A stretch of DNA of 64,000 bases, taken from NCBI GenBank assembly GCA_032629725.1, contig JAFEVB010000023.1, positions 372,001-436,000 on the forward strand, in the 5' to 3' direction. Both the position numbers and the translations under genes were made by a program. The notes under the pieces were generated by a model. That model did not search any database and had not been told where the DNA came from. It worked only from the letters and a program-made list of their open reading frames with translations. Position 1 is the stretch's first letter, and each line of letters starts with the position of its first letter. This document shows positions 22,131-33,763 of this stretch, piece by piece. The DNA is from Gremmenia infestans (lineage: Eukaryota > Ascomycota > Leotiomycetes > Helotiales > Hamatocanthoscyphaceae).

Positions 22131-24312
22131 TCAGCTGAAAGGAGACTGAGAAACCTTCGTGTCTAAAAGTTTCGACCGCAAGGGATCTTGTTCCTGCGCA
22201 ACCTCTCGATACAGTATCTCCTGCTTTGCTCGTGAAAGCCGGGGGTGTTGCCTATCCGACACGTTCAAAACACTGACCCGCTGCGAATCGCTCTCTAGGT
22301 TCCCCAGAACGGGAATATGGCCATCACAATTGACCCAGTTATCGTGTCCAGCAGACTCTTGCGCCATTCTCTGCAACTGCAAATATCCATCCGACTCCCA
22401 AGCTAAGCGGCCATAACTGGTGTAGCGCTTCTTTAAGACGTGCGTTTGTATCAAGGCCCAGATACTGTCAATGCTGGCTCCCACGATGACTAGAAGGGAC
22501 CCCAGGCCTATGATGAGAGACACGCCCAGAGTGCTGAAGTTCTGGTACCCGCCCACGTTGCGTACCATCTGGCGCGTGCATATTTCTCGATCATATTTGT
22601 CGCTCGGTGCATCGATAACGGAATAGTTGTTAAAATTACTTGGTCCTGTAGCGATCTCTACGATCTGCTGTTGTAACACTGCAAGAGATGTTGCGAACCA
22701 GCCGTCGAGCTCTAGCTGCCATTGGTTTGGAGGGAGTGCCGCTACCTGGGTGAGACTTAGCACTGTGCTCTGTGCTTTCAGGGAGCTTCCGTCTCGTCCA
22801 TTGACTGCCGCCCAGAGTTTTGATTGGAGGCTCGCGACAAACATCGTCGTGGCAGTGGAATACTGCAAGTCGTTCAGGCCGATTTTCTCAACGTAGTCAC
22901 CAAGGTCCCCCCATTTAACGAGTGGGGTACAGAGCGGGGGTGATTCGGACGGGTTACATATTTGGAACTGTTCGATACAACCCTAGTGAACAATTACATA
23001 AATCAGCGAAGGAATTATCCTGGACATGGGAGCACAAGCGTCTCAAGACTGGCCGTGAGAGTAAATTCGAAAGGGAACAAGAAAGAAGTGACGAACCATT
23101 GCACTCGTATAGGCAGTGCTAATATATCTAGTTGCTACAGCGCCACTATTGAGTGTCTTGTTCACAGCACGTGTCGCTGCAAACAGAGGATCGGTGACCG
23201 GATCCATGTTATCTACACCATTGGTAGAAAGAAAAAACATGGTCGAATCGGCATCGGTCCGGTTGAAATCTGATATAGGGGTCCAATTATTATAATCAGT
23301 ACTCACGGCTCTGTGCAAGTCAGTAATATTACTTTATTGCGTGGTCGAGTTCTACTTACTGGAGGCCGTATCCGACCCCAACAGAAGCCGTATGCTCATT
23401 GTACTCATAAGTGTAATTGTGAATAACATCTCCACTAGATGTTCGGGTTGGACCCATCAAAATCTGTACAAAATTATCCGTTCCAGTTTTGGTTGTCTTG
23501 TTTTTGCTGGTAGCGTACGCGGTGCCGTTTATTTTTGCGCAAGTAGCCACTTTGCGGAGTGTCACACGTTCCGACGGCTTTGCATTTATTCCGAGAGTAC
23601 TATGAGAATCCATTGGTCCCGTATCTAGCTCATAGGGTCTTGCAGTCTCACTGCAAGCCTTTGCTGCAAATGGACAGGGTGCATCATTGTTCGAAGTCCA
23701 CGAAATGCGCGGCTTGATAAAAGTACTACACGAGGCACTGGAGCTATCACTGTCGTAGCAATTCTTTGCGTAGGCCGAGGCTGCGTATGTGACGTTCAAT
23801 ATCCTAACAGCTTCGAGCGTTGGGCCGGCAAGAGAGCTATTCCAATACCCGCAGTTGGGACTATGAAGAAGGAACGTGGCACCTTTAGCAGCTGTCACTC
23901 GCGTGGAAAAAATACTTGCTACAGCGAAAGCAGTAAAAATGATGATGGAAACAGCCAGGAAGAGAAATGTATGAGAGCTCCTGCTCGTTTGCTGATGTTT
24001 GCGCCAGCTGTAAGATAAACGAGTAAAGGCCCAGGCTGCAGAAAGAGCAGATGTGGCATTCCTTAGGATAGCTTGCTGCTGGATGAAGATGGCGTCGTGC
24101 TGAACATTGGGATTGGAGCGGGCCTGATGGAAAAAATAGCGAACAATTCTCCAGACAGAACTACCAGCAACAGCTACGATGATGGCCAGCAAGGCCAGGA
24201 GGAAAGCAGCATCGCGGGTTTTTAGAGTGATAGTAGCACCAATACTGTCATTGTCTGAATAGTTTTCCCATGAACCTGTGTGGATATAAGAACGATCTAT
24301 CGGCGAAGACAT
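22131..24312 (-). CDS. Orphan multi-pass membrane protein of filamentous fungi
   Basis: Exons 24312-23360, 23310-23097 and 22982-22131 give 672 residues. Hydrophobic helices are at about residues 33-55 (A-A-F-L-L-A-L-L-A-I-I-V-A-V-A), 120-140 (F-L-F-L-A-V-S-I-I-I-F) and 535-560 (V-S-L-I-I-G-L-G-S-L-L-V-I-V). Between the second and third lies a large Cys- and Asn-glycosylation-rich region (many N-x-S/T), which suggests an extracellular or luminal domain, and the last 110 residues are soluble. The junction after exon 2 restores G-C-I-E-Q-F-Q-I-C-N-P-S. I know no named domain for it; similar proteins appear as hypothetical proteins in filamentous ascomycetes. The exon-2 donor (GTTCGT) is non-consensus at position 3. 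Confidence 0.75.
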
Positions 24313-25272
24313 TATTCTATATCGTTGGAAAAGATACAAACAACAGGAAGGGCAAGTGGTAATAACTGCCACTGTGAAACAAGCACGAAAAGCAAATGCA
24401 AGATAAAATGGGAGACGAGCTGCAGATACTCTACAAAAGTGCTGCCTTGAGATTTGATTACCTGGGGTTAATAGTACTAAGAAGGCCCCATCTATTGACC
24501 GATTCAACGACAGATTTGATAATAACAGGACCAACATACACCGTACACCGTATACCGTATACCGTATACCGTACTCCGCACTGCTACGTAAAATGCGTGA
24601 AGTCTTACCTCCCCAAATCCTTCCTTGCTACGAGTTGAGGTCAATCACTGGTTCATTGCGCTTTTTGTGAAGGCGGAAGTTGAGGCACAGCAGTGGCCTT
24701 AAATTGGGTTCCTTCGCAGACTCAAATCTGAGTGGTTGGTGCACCGTGATGCGTTCTTGGCGAAGACCAGAAGTGGAGCACCCAGCCACACAGGATTTGG
24801 GAAAGCAAGAGATCCTTGCCCGGGCATCCTGCATGGTTCAGCGCCGACACCGTGGACATGTTTTATTAGTTCTCTTTCAGCCGCAAGTGGGTTTCTGCTG
24901 AAAGTGATTTTGGTTGATTGAAGAGTAGGATATGTCGATTGTTGCGCGAGTTGCGTGATTTTTGGCTCAGTACCCAGCTCTGGTGGCTCATGTTTCCTCA
25001 AGTCTATGATTCCTATAAGTGAGGCTCTTCTTCACTTCTTGGGCGCCTCTCTTTCATTAGGAAGCCCGGTAGGTGACGACTGTCTGCCTTTTAGATGTCA
25101 GCCCTACAGGGCAATGCTACAGAATAATTCCAATACAGAAGTACTGGTAGGCGAACCAAACCTGCCTGATGCGACGTGCATCAAAAGGAGCGCGCTCTGG
25201 AGGGGGCTAACTGAAAGATCGAAACTTTAGAACCTGATGATTGAATAACAACCTCTCTTCTTTTCAAACAAT
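24313..25272. other. Intergenic region with short tandem repeat
   Basis: A gap of 960 bases between the orphan membrane gene (its upstream side) and the 3' end of AFG2. It contains the 7-base tandem repeat at 24541-24575. Open frames at 24699-25001 and 24955-25230 are not recognisable. Confidence 0.5.
24541..24575 (+). repeat. Tandem repeat, five copies of ccgtata
   Basis: Five 7-base units: ccgtaca, then ccgtata three times, then ccgtact. It lies about 230 bases upstream of the orphan membrane protein start, inside its likely promoter. Confidence 0.9.
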
Positions 25273-27974
25273 CTAATCAGTATCGCCGCGCGCTCCTCGT
25301 GCCCATTTTTCGTACCCTTGGACCATTTCGAGAGTGATTTGCTTCTTCACGGTCTTGACGGCGTCCTTAAAATCGTCCATTTGTAGCTGTAGCTCCAACC
25401 CGGTTTGATCACACTTCTTCAGAACTCTGTCGATCGCAGTCTGGCAGATTGATACCACTTCAGCTCCAGAGTACCCTGTCGAAGTTAGCTATTACAATCT
25501 TTTAGAGTTCCTGAGAAATTCACGTACCTTCAGTTAACTGGGCCAATAGTGGGATATCGACATCGTCAGCCATGTCCATCTTCCGCTGTTTGACGCGCAG
25601 AATTGCCTCCCGGCCAGCAAGGTCTGGAGGTGCCACATATATCAACTGATCAAATCGTCCTGGTCGAAGGAGAGCGGCATCCAGAGCTTGAGGTTGATTC
25701 GTGGCCGCCAAAACCATCACGCCTTTCAGAGTCTCAATACCATCCATTTCGTTGAGCAGTGTTGTCAGAACGTTTACGCCGTTATTACGACCTCCAGATG
25801 CCCGTTTTCCGCCGATGGCATCGACCTCGTCGAAGAAAATGATACTCGGACTTGCTGCTCGGGCACGTGCGAAGATCTCCCGTACTGATCGTTCGGACTC
25901 TCCGACATACATATTAAGGAGTTCGGCGCCTTTGACGGCGAAGAAGTTAAAGCCGACTTCAGTGGCCATAGCCTGGGCGCTGAGGGTCTTTGAACAACCG
26001 GGCGGGCCATATAGGAGGATGCCCTTCTTGGCAGCTCCCCCAAGTCGCGCCATGCGCTCCGGGTGCTGGAGGATTTATTAGTATGCTTATTGCAAGCCGA
26101 CATGAGAATGACTCGGAATTGTAAAAACAATAAAATCACTTACAAGAAGAGGGGTCTCGACGGCTTGGCGAAGAGCCTCTTTGACATTCTCCTGGCCACC
26201 GATTTCATCCCATTTGACGCTTGGTGGTTGTAGTGTAATATCGTGCATTGCTGTCGGCCGAACGAGGAGCAACGCTTGTTCAATATGGTCTTGCTCTAGA
26301 TAGAAACTCTCTGGAGCTTCTGTATCGCTCCTACCACGACGGGCTCTCCTCGCAAGCTGGTAGGCTTTGTTTAGCAATTTACGCAGATCCTTTGCAGTAT
26401 AGGCATGGGTCCGCTCTCCTAGCTTTTCCAGCGTATCAATGGGGACATCTGGGTTGAGTGGTGGCGAGAGGGACTTCAAAATTGCTTTTCGAGCAGAAGA
26501 ATCGGGTATAGGCAACAAAATGTCTTCGTCAAACCGGCCAAGGTCCCTTAAAGACATCGGGATTCTGTTGGCATTCAGGGTAGCTCCGACAACCAGAACT
26601 TTAGACAATGTGTCTGAACGTCCTTGAACGAGACCATCCAATTCTTCTTCAAGAACTGCTGTAATGCTTTCTGAGGTTGAATCCTCTTTTGAGACAAGGT
26701 TCTCAAGGTTATCGATGACGATGATGGAGGGTTGGCTCAGTTTCGCGTCTCTGAAAAGGGTTCGGATGGCAGGAGGTTTCATATCTCTCTTCACCCTATG
26801 TACCTTACCCCAACCAGTACCGATGATTTGGTCGATGAGAAACGTCTTTCCGGAGCCATGGCCGCCATGCAAAAGCACCGCGCAGGACTTTTGTTCCTGA
26901 AGGGAGGGGAATTCATCCTTAAAGTCGCCGAGGAAATCGTTCAGCTTCTTCAACGCTTGATCGATTCCTGCAATATTGACAAGCTGGAGTTCAGGAAGGA
27001 CTGCGTTGATCTGAGGCTGGTCTATTTGGTTTGATATCTTGACAGACGAAGCTTTCTTATCGAACGTGCCGTGGCCAGTCGGTGTGTCATTGACGGAGTC
27101 TACGACGAATGTTCGCTTTTGGCCGGTGAGAGTGACATTCTTCAAGGTCATGCCAGCGAATATAACTTCTGCACGGCCTAAAAGTTGTTAATGTGCTGGC
27201 TCAATAGAATGTTTCATCCGGCATGGTAGACGGAACTGAGAATAACCACTTACTCAAACTCTCCTTCCGAAGGTACCATTCCCAGCCAACTAGATCATCG
27301 TCTTCAAGCTCAGGAACGTCACTCGTACCAAGCTTCGGAGTGATATCCCTTAGAATGACAGACTCCACCGTAGTCACCTCCGCCCCTGCAGCACAGATAT
27401 TCACATCGTCTCCCAACTTGAAGCCATACGCTTCCTGGAAAGCCTTTGAGGTCTGCACCACGGCCTTATTCAAGTTCTTTTCCGTCGTAGCCCATGCGAT
27501 AGCCTCTCTTCTCTTCTCGGGATCGTCCTTCCATAGATAGCATGGAAGCCCTGATCTCAAGTTCAACTCCCGAAGAGCCTCTGCGCTCAAATGAACACGT
27601 GATGCTAGAGGCTGTCAGCAACAATTCTCGAATCGGGATGGAGGGGGAATAAGTGTGTCTAGATTTGCATATGAGATAAATGTTCCATTTCAAATAGGCG
27701 ATCATTAGGCTTCAAGAATGGCTATGGATCTGAGTTCCAGTATAACCTGGATAGCTTATAACATCGAGCAATACAGAAAAAAGCGGCGTTTTTCAAATGT
27801 CTTCAGTGCCTAATAATGCCCCATTTGATGTGGAACATTGTAAAATTCTCTATGCAACTCGTAGATCTATCCATGTCAGGAAGTTTGCATACCTCCTTTC
27901 AAATCCGGCCGCTCCGAATTTGGTACTGAATAAGGTCTTATCTTGACCTCCAAGGTCTTCGGTGTAGTGGACAT
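25273..27974 (-). CDS. AFG2: AAA ATPase Afg2 (Drg1), 60S ribosome maturation
   Basis: Exons 27974-27893, 27604-27254, 27177-26144, 26065-25528 and 25475-25273 give 735 residues with two AAA domains. Domain 1: Walker A G-G-H-G-S-G-K-T at 249-256, but Walker B reads I-I-V-I-D-N (D300-N301) instead of D-E. Domain 2: Walker A G-P-P-G-C-S-K-T at 509-516, the variant loop characteristic of Afg2/SPATA5, and an intact Walker B F-F-D-E-V-D (568-569), followed by R-P-G-R-F-D. Afg2 is a hexameric ATPase that releases Rlp24 and other shuttling factors from cytoplasmic pre-60S particles. The N-terminal region (about residues 25-150) fits the substrate/cofactor-binding domain. It is divergent from the mitochondrial-looking gene at 28197 across 222 bases. 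Confidence 0.9.
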
Positions 27975-28196
27975 AGTTGCGGATCGTCGATATAACTTGG
28001 CATTATTGTTGCAGTTGAATATTAAAAAAAATCCGAAAGCGAGTGGGAAGGGAAAGTTTAACAAGCCAACGCGCTCCGCTTTGCTTCGGCTCCAAAAAAC
28101 CCGGCCCGCGAACGCGAAACCAAGGATTTTTTGAGAAACCGAGACCTCTGTCAACATACTTGTAGAAGTTAGATTCAGTCCATTACCACAACATTG

Positions 28197-29743
28197 ATGC
28201 TGCTGGCGCGGCCTCTGCCTCCGCAGTTCTTGTTACCAGCATGGAACGCGCGACAACTAGCTGGCGCGCATGCTGTATTGCACCAGCAGCAGCGGGCTTC
28301 CAAATCCGATGACACCAGCTCTCAGAACAAAGAAGACATCCGCTTCAATTGGAACAGTAACAAGGACACGAACACAAGCTCGACTACGAATACCAAGAAT
28401 CCGAATCCAAGCCCGCTTTCGAGGTCAACTTCAGATACAGAAACGACGCCGAGTTCGACCGGAGATAGCAGGGGCAGCTCGCATTCCGTACGCCGTACTG
28501 TAATGTCTATGAGACGAGATAGTCGCGATCTTCGACCTGCGAAATCCACAGCTGCTCTTTCGCTGTTCGAGGAACTGTTCCCGGAAGAAGGTGAAGCTAA
28601 GAGGAAAGCGGAGGATAGGGAGGAGAAGCCAGGACGCTTACCGGCTTTTGATTGGAATAAGACGATTGCTGGGGATGGGAATGGAAACCATGTGAAGCTG
28701 GAGAGGAAGAGACTGTACAAGGAGTTTAGAGGTCTGCCGAGCCAGACGCCTGTGGCTCTCAGTGGCAATAGTCTGCGAGCGGATAACCCACAGCCGGGGT
28801 ATCTTAGTGAGAAGGAAGCGGAGGATGGGGAGCGGGGGAGGAGGAGGGAGGCAAGCGTGTTGGTGTTGAATTCTGCGATGAAGACGTTGGAGGAGAGCGA
28901 TTTCTTTAGGGTGGGGCCGAGGGGAGGGCATATTGAGGGGTGGACGAGTGGGATTATGAAAGGCATGTTTGTTCTATTTATTCCCCTTCTCACTCTACAA
29001 ATCCATCTCAAAGCAGGACTTACAGCTAATGCAAAACAGTAATTCCCGGCCGAGACAATAATACCCTCCGCCCCCTTGGTCACTATTTCATCCTCTTCTA
29101 CAACAATGTAGCCGCCAAGGCCTACCTAGACAGCCTTTATGGTATCTGGAAAATAGCCAGAAAGCGCAGTGCCTGGGAAAGCTCAGGCATACCAGGCATG
29201 CCTCTTCCGCCTGGAATGTTGAGCGATGGAGAAGATATCCAGAAGCTAGTCAAGAGCTTCACGCTCGTGCCGCCGTACAGCCAGCTCTTCCTGCGCATGT
29301 TATCGAAGCCTTACAAACCAGCAGTTCTGCGATTACTCGATGAAGGTGGACCGGGAGCTATAGCTGCTAGGAAGACCAAGGCGGAGAATATGGTGCTGAT
29401 CACTTCTGATATCGGGGTGTTTGATCCTGGGGATCTGTTGAGAGCTATTAAAGACGATGGGAAACGGCGCAATTTGCATTGGAAGCTGGCTCTGTCGGAG
29501 GACCGACTGGTGCAGCTCAAAGACGATCCGGTTGTTAAGGGTATGGAAGAGGAGACGGGTGGAAGTCCCAAGTTGAAAAAGAGAACCCCACGGCCTCCAG
29601 CTAGATATGTCCTGTCCTTTAAAGACCGGCACGAGGCTCGGCGATTCGTTAGGGAATGGCACAAGCGGTCTATGCCGGAAAAGAAAAACCCCAGGCCAGG
29701 CGAAGAGTTGCCTCCAGTAATTAATGCAGAGATTTTGTGGTGA
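28197..29743 (+). CDS. Conserved fungal protein, probably mitochondrial, function unknown
   Basis: Exons 28197-28962 and 29040-29743 give 489 residues. The start at 28197 gives an N-terminus rich in Leu, Arg, Ala and Gln without acidic residues for about 38 positions, a plausible mitochondrial presequence. Residues 50-130 are low-complexity Ser/Thr/Asn. The second exon is compact and conserved-looking: P-G-R-D-N-N-T-L-R-P-L-G-H-Y-F-I-L-F near its start and, near the end, Y-V-L-S-F-K-D-R-H-E-A-R-R-F-V-R-E-W-H, which has the look of an RRM-like RNP strand in fungal mitochondrial proteins. The only intron that keeps the frame starts with GC (AAG|GCATGT) and ends CAG, a GC-AG intron. Divergent from AFG2. 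No function is assigned. Confidence 0.78.
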
Positions 29744-29954
29744 TCTGAAATCAGATTACATGAACTCCTCACGTATGCCATATCCATGTGAAGTCACTAC
29801 ACTCGTTGTTTCCCACTTCAAAGGCAAAGTGACCGGCAAGAATTGCCTTTAATTTGTGGTACCGTATAATGACCAAACTCCGCCCATAAGCTGCTCTTAA
29901 ACAAACACACAACGAAAAACACATGCAGCGTTAGGACCAACCTCCCATTATCAT

Positions 29955-30693
29955 CTAGCAGCACTTAGACCCCATTCCACTTCCGCTTCCTTGCCCGCCA
30001 ACATCTACTCCCTGGGAAGCTGCCTGATCCGTTTTCGCCGTATCAATAATTCGCTTCTTGATATCTGCCGCAAGACTATAGAAAGCCTTCTCAACGTTGA
30101 TGTTGCTCTTCGCCGAGACCTCGAGGAAAGGAATACCGAGCTCGTCTGCCAATTGTTGTCCTCTCTCTGTAGAAACCACACGCTTATCTTCCCAGTCGCA
30201 CTTGTTGCCGATGAGAATCTTATTCACGCCTTCTGTGGCATGTTGCTCGACGTTCGAAAACCAGGTTCGGATGTCTAGATAACACATGTCAGCTATATTT
30301 TGATAATAAGGGGCAGTCGGGGATCGAGGCCATACTGTTGAAGGAGCGCTCATCAGTGACATCGTAGACTAGTAAGATTCCCATGGCACCTCTGTAATAA
30401 GCAGTTGTGATAGTCCTGAACCTTTCCTGTCCGGCCGTGTCCCATATCTGGAGCTTCACTCTCTTCCCGTCCAGCTCGATGGTCCGGATCTTGAAGTCGA
30501 TACCGATGGTGGTGATGAAAGACGGTGTGAACGAGTCTTCACTGAACCGTAGGAGACAGCAGGATTTGCCTACACCCGAGTCGCCGATTAGCAGCAGCTT
30601 AATCTGTGGTTGTGTTAGCATTGCTATGCGCTCCGATATCGAGACAGGAGATAAATGCCTTACCAGGAAGTCATAGTTGCGCGTCCCGGCCAT
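29955..30693 (-). CDS. SEC4: Rab GTPase Sec4 homolog
   Basis: Exons 30693-30664, 30603-30336 and 30274-29955 give 205 residues. P-loop G-D-S-G-V-G-K-S at 17-24, effector loop F-I-T-T-I-G-I-D-F-K, D-T-A-G-Q-E, N-K-C-D and the S-A-K-S base-binding motif are all present. The splice after R-S-F-N restores N-I-R-T-W-F, a Sec4/Rab8 signature. The C-terminus ends in a double cysteine for geranylgeranylation. Sec4-type Rabs drive polarised exocytosis of post-Golgi vesicles at hyphal tips through the exocyst. The ten-residue first exon is typical of Rab genes in filamentous fungi. Confidence 0.95.
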
Positions 30694-31346
30694 CTTGAAG
30701 GTGATCGCGTATGTTGACAGAAGAACAGGCTCGATGTGATGTCTCTTAGGCTGTGCGACACTGCGACGTAGCGGTAGATGCTGTGGGGTGCAGGAGGTGG
30801 GTGGGTCAGGGTTCTCTGAGGGGAGAAGGTTGATGGGATTGATGCGTGGATGATGACACTGATTGTAGAGGGATCTTTGTGGTTGCGTTCGTGGTTCTCG
30901 TGGTCGTGCAATCAAAGGGGCTACAATCAAAAGTCCGCGGTCGTGTGTCGAGAATGGAACAGCAGGCTGCGTTATTCGTAGAGCTTTAAGTCAATATCGG
31001 CAGGAAGGATTGACTTGAGGTTGCCTTTGGTTATTAGCGGCTGTTTGTCAAGCAATTGCGCCGCGCTCACTCGCCAAATCAAGTAGGCGCGTCTATTAAG
31101 GTACGGGCAGTATTAAATGGTGAATCGTAAAGAGGGATAATCTTTTACAATATATCCATCTAATCATCAGATTCAAGCCCCTTGAAGCTCTGAAAAGAGT
31201 ACAATACCAAACCCACTCTTTCGCGATATTAATATGTTAGACTCGCAAAGTCGAAGATAATGTAATGCTTAACTCCGAAAGTCACTTAGGCAATGGAGAG
31301 CTTCATCATGTATATTCCCTTTTAATTTGTTTACTGTATATTTTAT
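30694..31346. promoter_or_regulatory. SEC4 upstream region and NCA2 downstream region
   Basis: A gap of 653 bases upstream of SEC4 and downstream of NCA2. It is C/T-rich on the SEC4 sense strand near 30700-30900, as expected for a strong housekeeping promoter and leader. No other gene seen. Confidence 0.5.
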
Positions 31347-33363
31347 TCATCTCAGCCATTTGGCGTAACCCCATCTAATGCGCTCAAGAACCTTGAGCTG
31401 CTGGTGGATGCCACTGTTGATATTACACAAGTCGCCAACGTCCTCAAGGAATTCCCGCTGGATCTCTCCTGGGAAGAGTCTATGGGCGCGTTTCCGGAGA
31501 ACATGGACTTCGCAAAGTAGTAGCCCATGGTCTTTGTATGATAGCAAGTTGTTTTGCGTTGGGGTAGCTAGAGTGAGGATTCGGTCGATATTTCGAAGGA
31601 CTCGCACTGTCTGGCCAGCCCTTCGACCTTGCTTCATCCCCCTCCTGTTCCCAAATACCCCACCAAGATAACGGAATGCTGCAAAGCAGACCAAGACGCC
31701 GGGTGTCAACCCGACGAAACCAAAGACTAACTCTTGACTCTTGAGCAAGGCATCGATGCCGCTGAGGGCAACTTCAACGTCGACCTTTGTCTTCTGGACT
31801 TGAATTAACAGTGTCCGTATGAGATCCCCTCGAACAGTTCCCACGAATGGCTTCCGCAGGTCCTTTTCATAAGCCCTCAAGACAGGTGTGAGATCCCCTT
31901 CCTTTACCTTGGCTCTGACTTCCGCGATCTGAGCTTCGTCTAGAGCACCAGTTCCCACACCCGAGTTCTTTGGATTGTCGATCGCAAATTCAACGACCAT
32001 CCTCTCCAGACTGTCTCTGTCGCCTTTCAAACTTTCCTTGCTCATGATAGCAACCTCGCTCTCTTTGTCATGGCGAATAGTGCCGATAACCTTCTTCATT
32101 GGCTCAATAACCCAGTTAAACCAGAAATCTCGTACTGTAGCACCGAGGTCTCTGATCCAGGAGATAATCTCTGCCTTTCGGTTCACAACTATCCGTAATA
32201 ATGTCGTCGAAGACAAGAGTAAAATGCTGGCAGGGAGCCAATATCGCACAATTCTCGATGGTCTGCCATACTCAGCTACTAGCTTTTGAGAGCTAACCAT
32301 ATGATTCGGCACATGAACCTCCAGAATATGCTGAAGTCTCATCGAAAGCTTCGCCGGTCTACCAACTTGATCCTCATCTGCTCCCATGGCCGAGACATCC
32401 GGATCATCTTCCACACTCGCAAATACTGCATCCTCGAAGTCTGAGACGCCCGTTTCTAGCGTAGTGACGTTCTGTAAAACAACATCCATAAGCGCAATAC
32501 TCTTTTCCACCACAGCTTTCCACTCTCGACTATCACTCTCCTCCGCCTTGGAGATATCTGTACTCTCATCACCAAAATTAAAGCTCAACCCCTCATCCAT
32601 CAACACCCCCAGCCCACTCGCGCCCATCTCCCTCAGCCTCCTCAATTTCGCCTGCTTTACCCTTGCTTCCTCCCTACAAAGCGCAACAGGACTGAGAACT
32701 CGTCTCTGGATATCGGCCACGCTGCGCTCCCTCACACTCTCCTTCACAAGTCCGTAAAATCTCCTCCAACTATCCCCCACTCCTTCCCCTGCCTTTCTAA
32801 GACCCACATCTTCACCATTCGACTCCCGTAAATTTGCCACGCGTATTTTAGTGTCTTCGAAAACATCCCATCCCCATCCCCACCAACGTCCCGGACTCGT
32901 CTGGATCGCATAAACCCCACTCCAACCATAACTCCCAAGAACCTCATCCCAATACCACAACTCCTCATTCAGCGGGATTGTCTGCTCAAGTAGTATTCCT
33001 AGCAGGAGGCCGTAGATCTGGACGGTGGCTTTACTGACGAGTAGCCATTCGAGTTCAGTTTCGTAGCTTGATGTGGTGGTGGAGGGGTGGGTTGAGAGGG
33101 AGGTGGAGGACAGGAGGGACAGGATGCGGTACGGTGTGAGGAGCGGGGAGGAAGAGCTAGTTGTGGAGAGGGATTGGATTGTTGATTGGAGGGAGGTGAT
33201 GCGGGGGATCGTGGAGGTGTCTGCTGTGGTGGTGGTAGTGAGGCTGGGGATGAGATGCACGCGGTCGAGTTGGCTGTCGACGCGCCGGACTTGGCTGTTT
33301 GTTGTTGTCAGCGTGCTTTAGTTTGGGAAAGGGGAATTGTATATACTCTGCTACTATCGACAT
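31347..33363 (-). CDS. NCA2: Mitochondrial ATP synthase control protein Nca2
   Basis: Exons 33363-33347 (17 bases) and 33294-31347 give 654 residues. The tiny first exon is supported by the restored start M-S-I-V-A-D-Q-V-R-R-V-D-S-Q-L-D-R-V, typical for fungal Nca2. The middle holds the conserved R-P-S-R-I-V-R-Y-W-L-P block with a hydrophobic helix (A-S-I-L-L-L-S-S-T-T-L-L), then W-I-E-P-M-K-K-V-I; a second hydrophobic segment lies near F-G-F-V-G-L-T-P-G-V-L-V-C-F-A. In yeast, NCA2 works with NCA3 in expression of the mitochondrial ATP6/ATP8 mRNA; the protein is in mitochondrial membranes. The first 60 residues are Ser/Thr-rich low complexity. Confidence 0.88.
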
Positions 33364-33763
33364 CACGGTTAAGAGAACATGGAGCTTCGTGTCGAAGATG
33401 TGTTTTGGCGAAGTGTTTGCAAGTGGAAAGGCGGAAGGAAGCTGTGCCCCGAACAAGGATATTCAAAATATTTATTGACTTTGCATATGACGTGTGGGGT
33501 CATCATGTCTTGGCGTAGAATGGGTGTGGGATAAAAGCCACAGAGCTAATTCATTGCGGCTCACCAAATTTCAAAAATTAGGTTATTAGAACCACATCTT
33601 TCTCGGTTTTGATGCTTTTCACCTGATTAGAACCTGGTTTTACTTCCGCTCTCGTAAGTCGATTAGTTCTTTAGAAAAAGCACAGTAAGCCTCTTCCATT
33701 GTTAGTATAAAACTATGTGAGCTTGTATGTTACATCTATATTTATATTACTTGTATGTACAGT
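33364..33763. promoter_or_regulatory. Spacer between NCA2 start and the PPR-like gene's stop
   Basis: A 400-base gap holding the NCA2 promoter and the end of the preceding minus-strand transcription unit. AT-rich; nothing else recognised. Confidence 0.5.

Noticed and set aside
24640..25230. Overlapping frames on both strands upstream of the AFG2 3' end
   Set aside because: Neither strand gives a recognisable motif; composition fits non-coding sequence.
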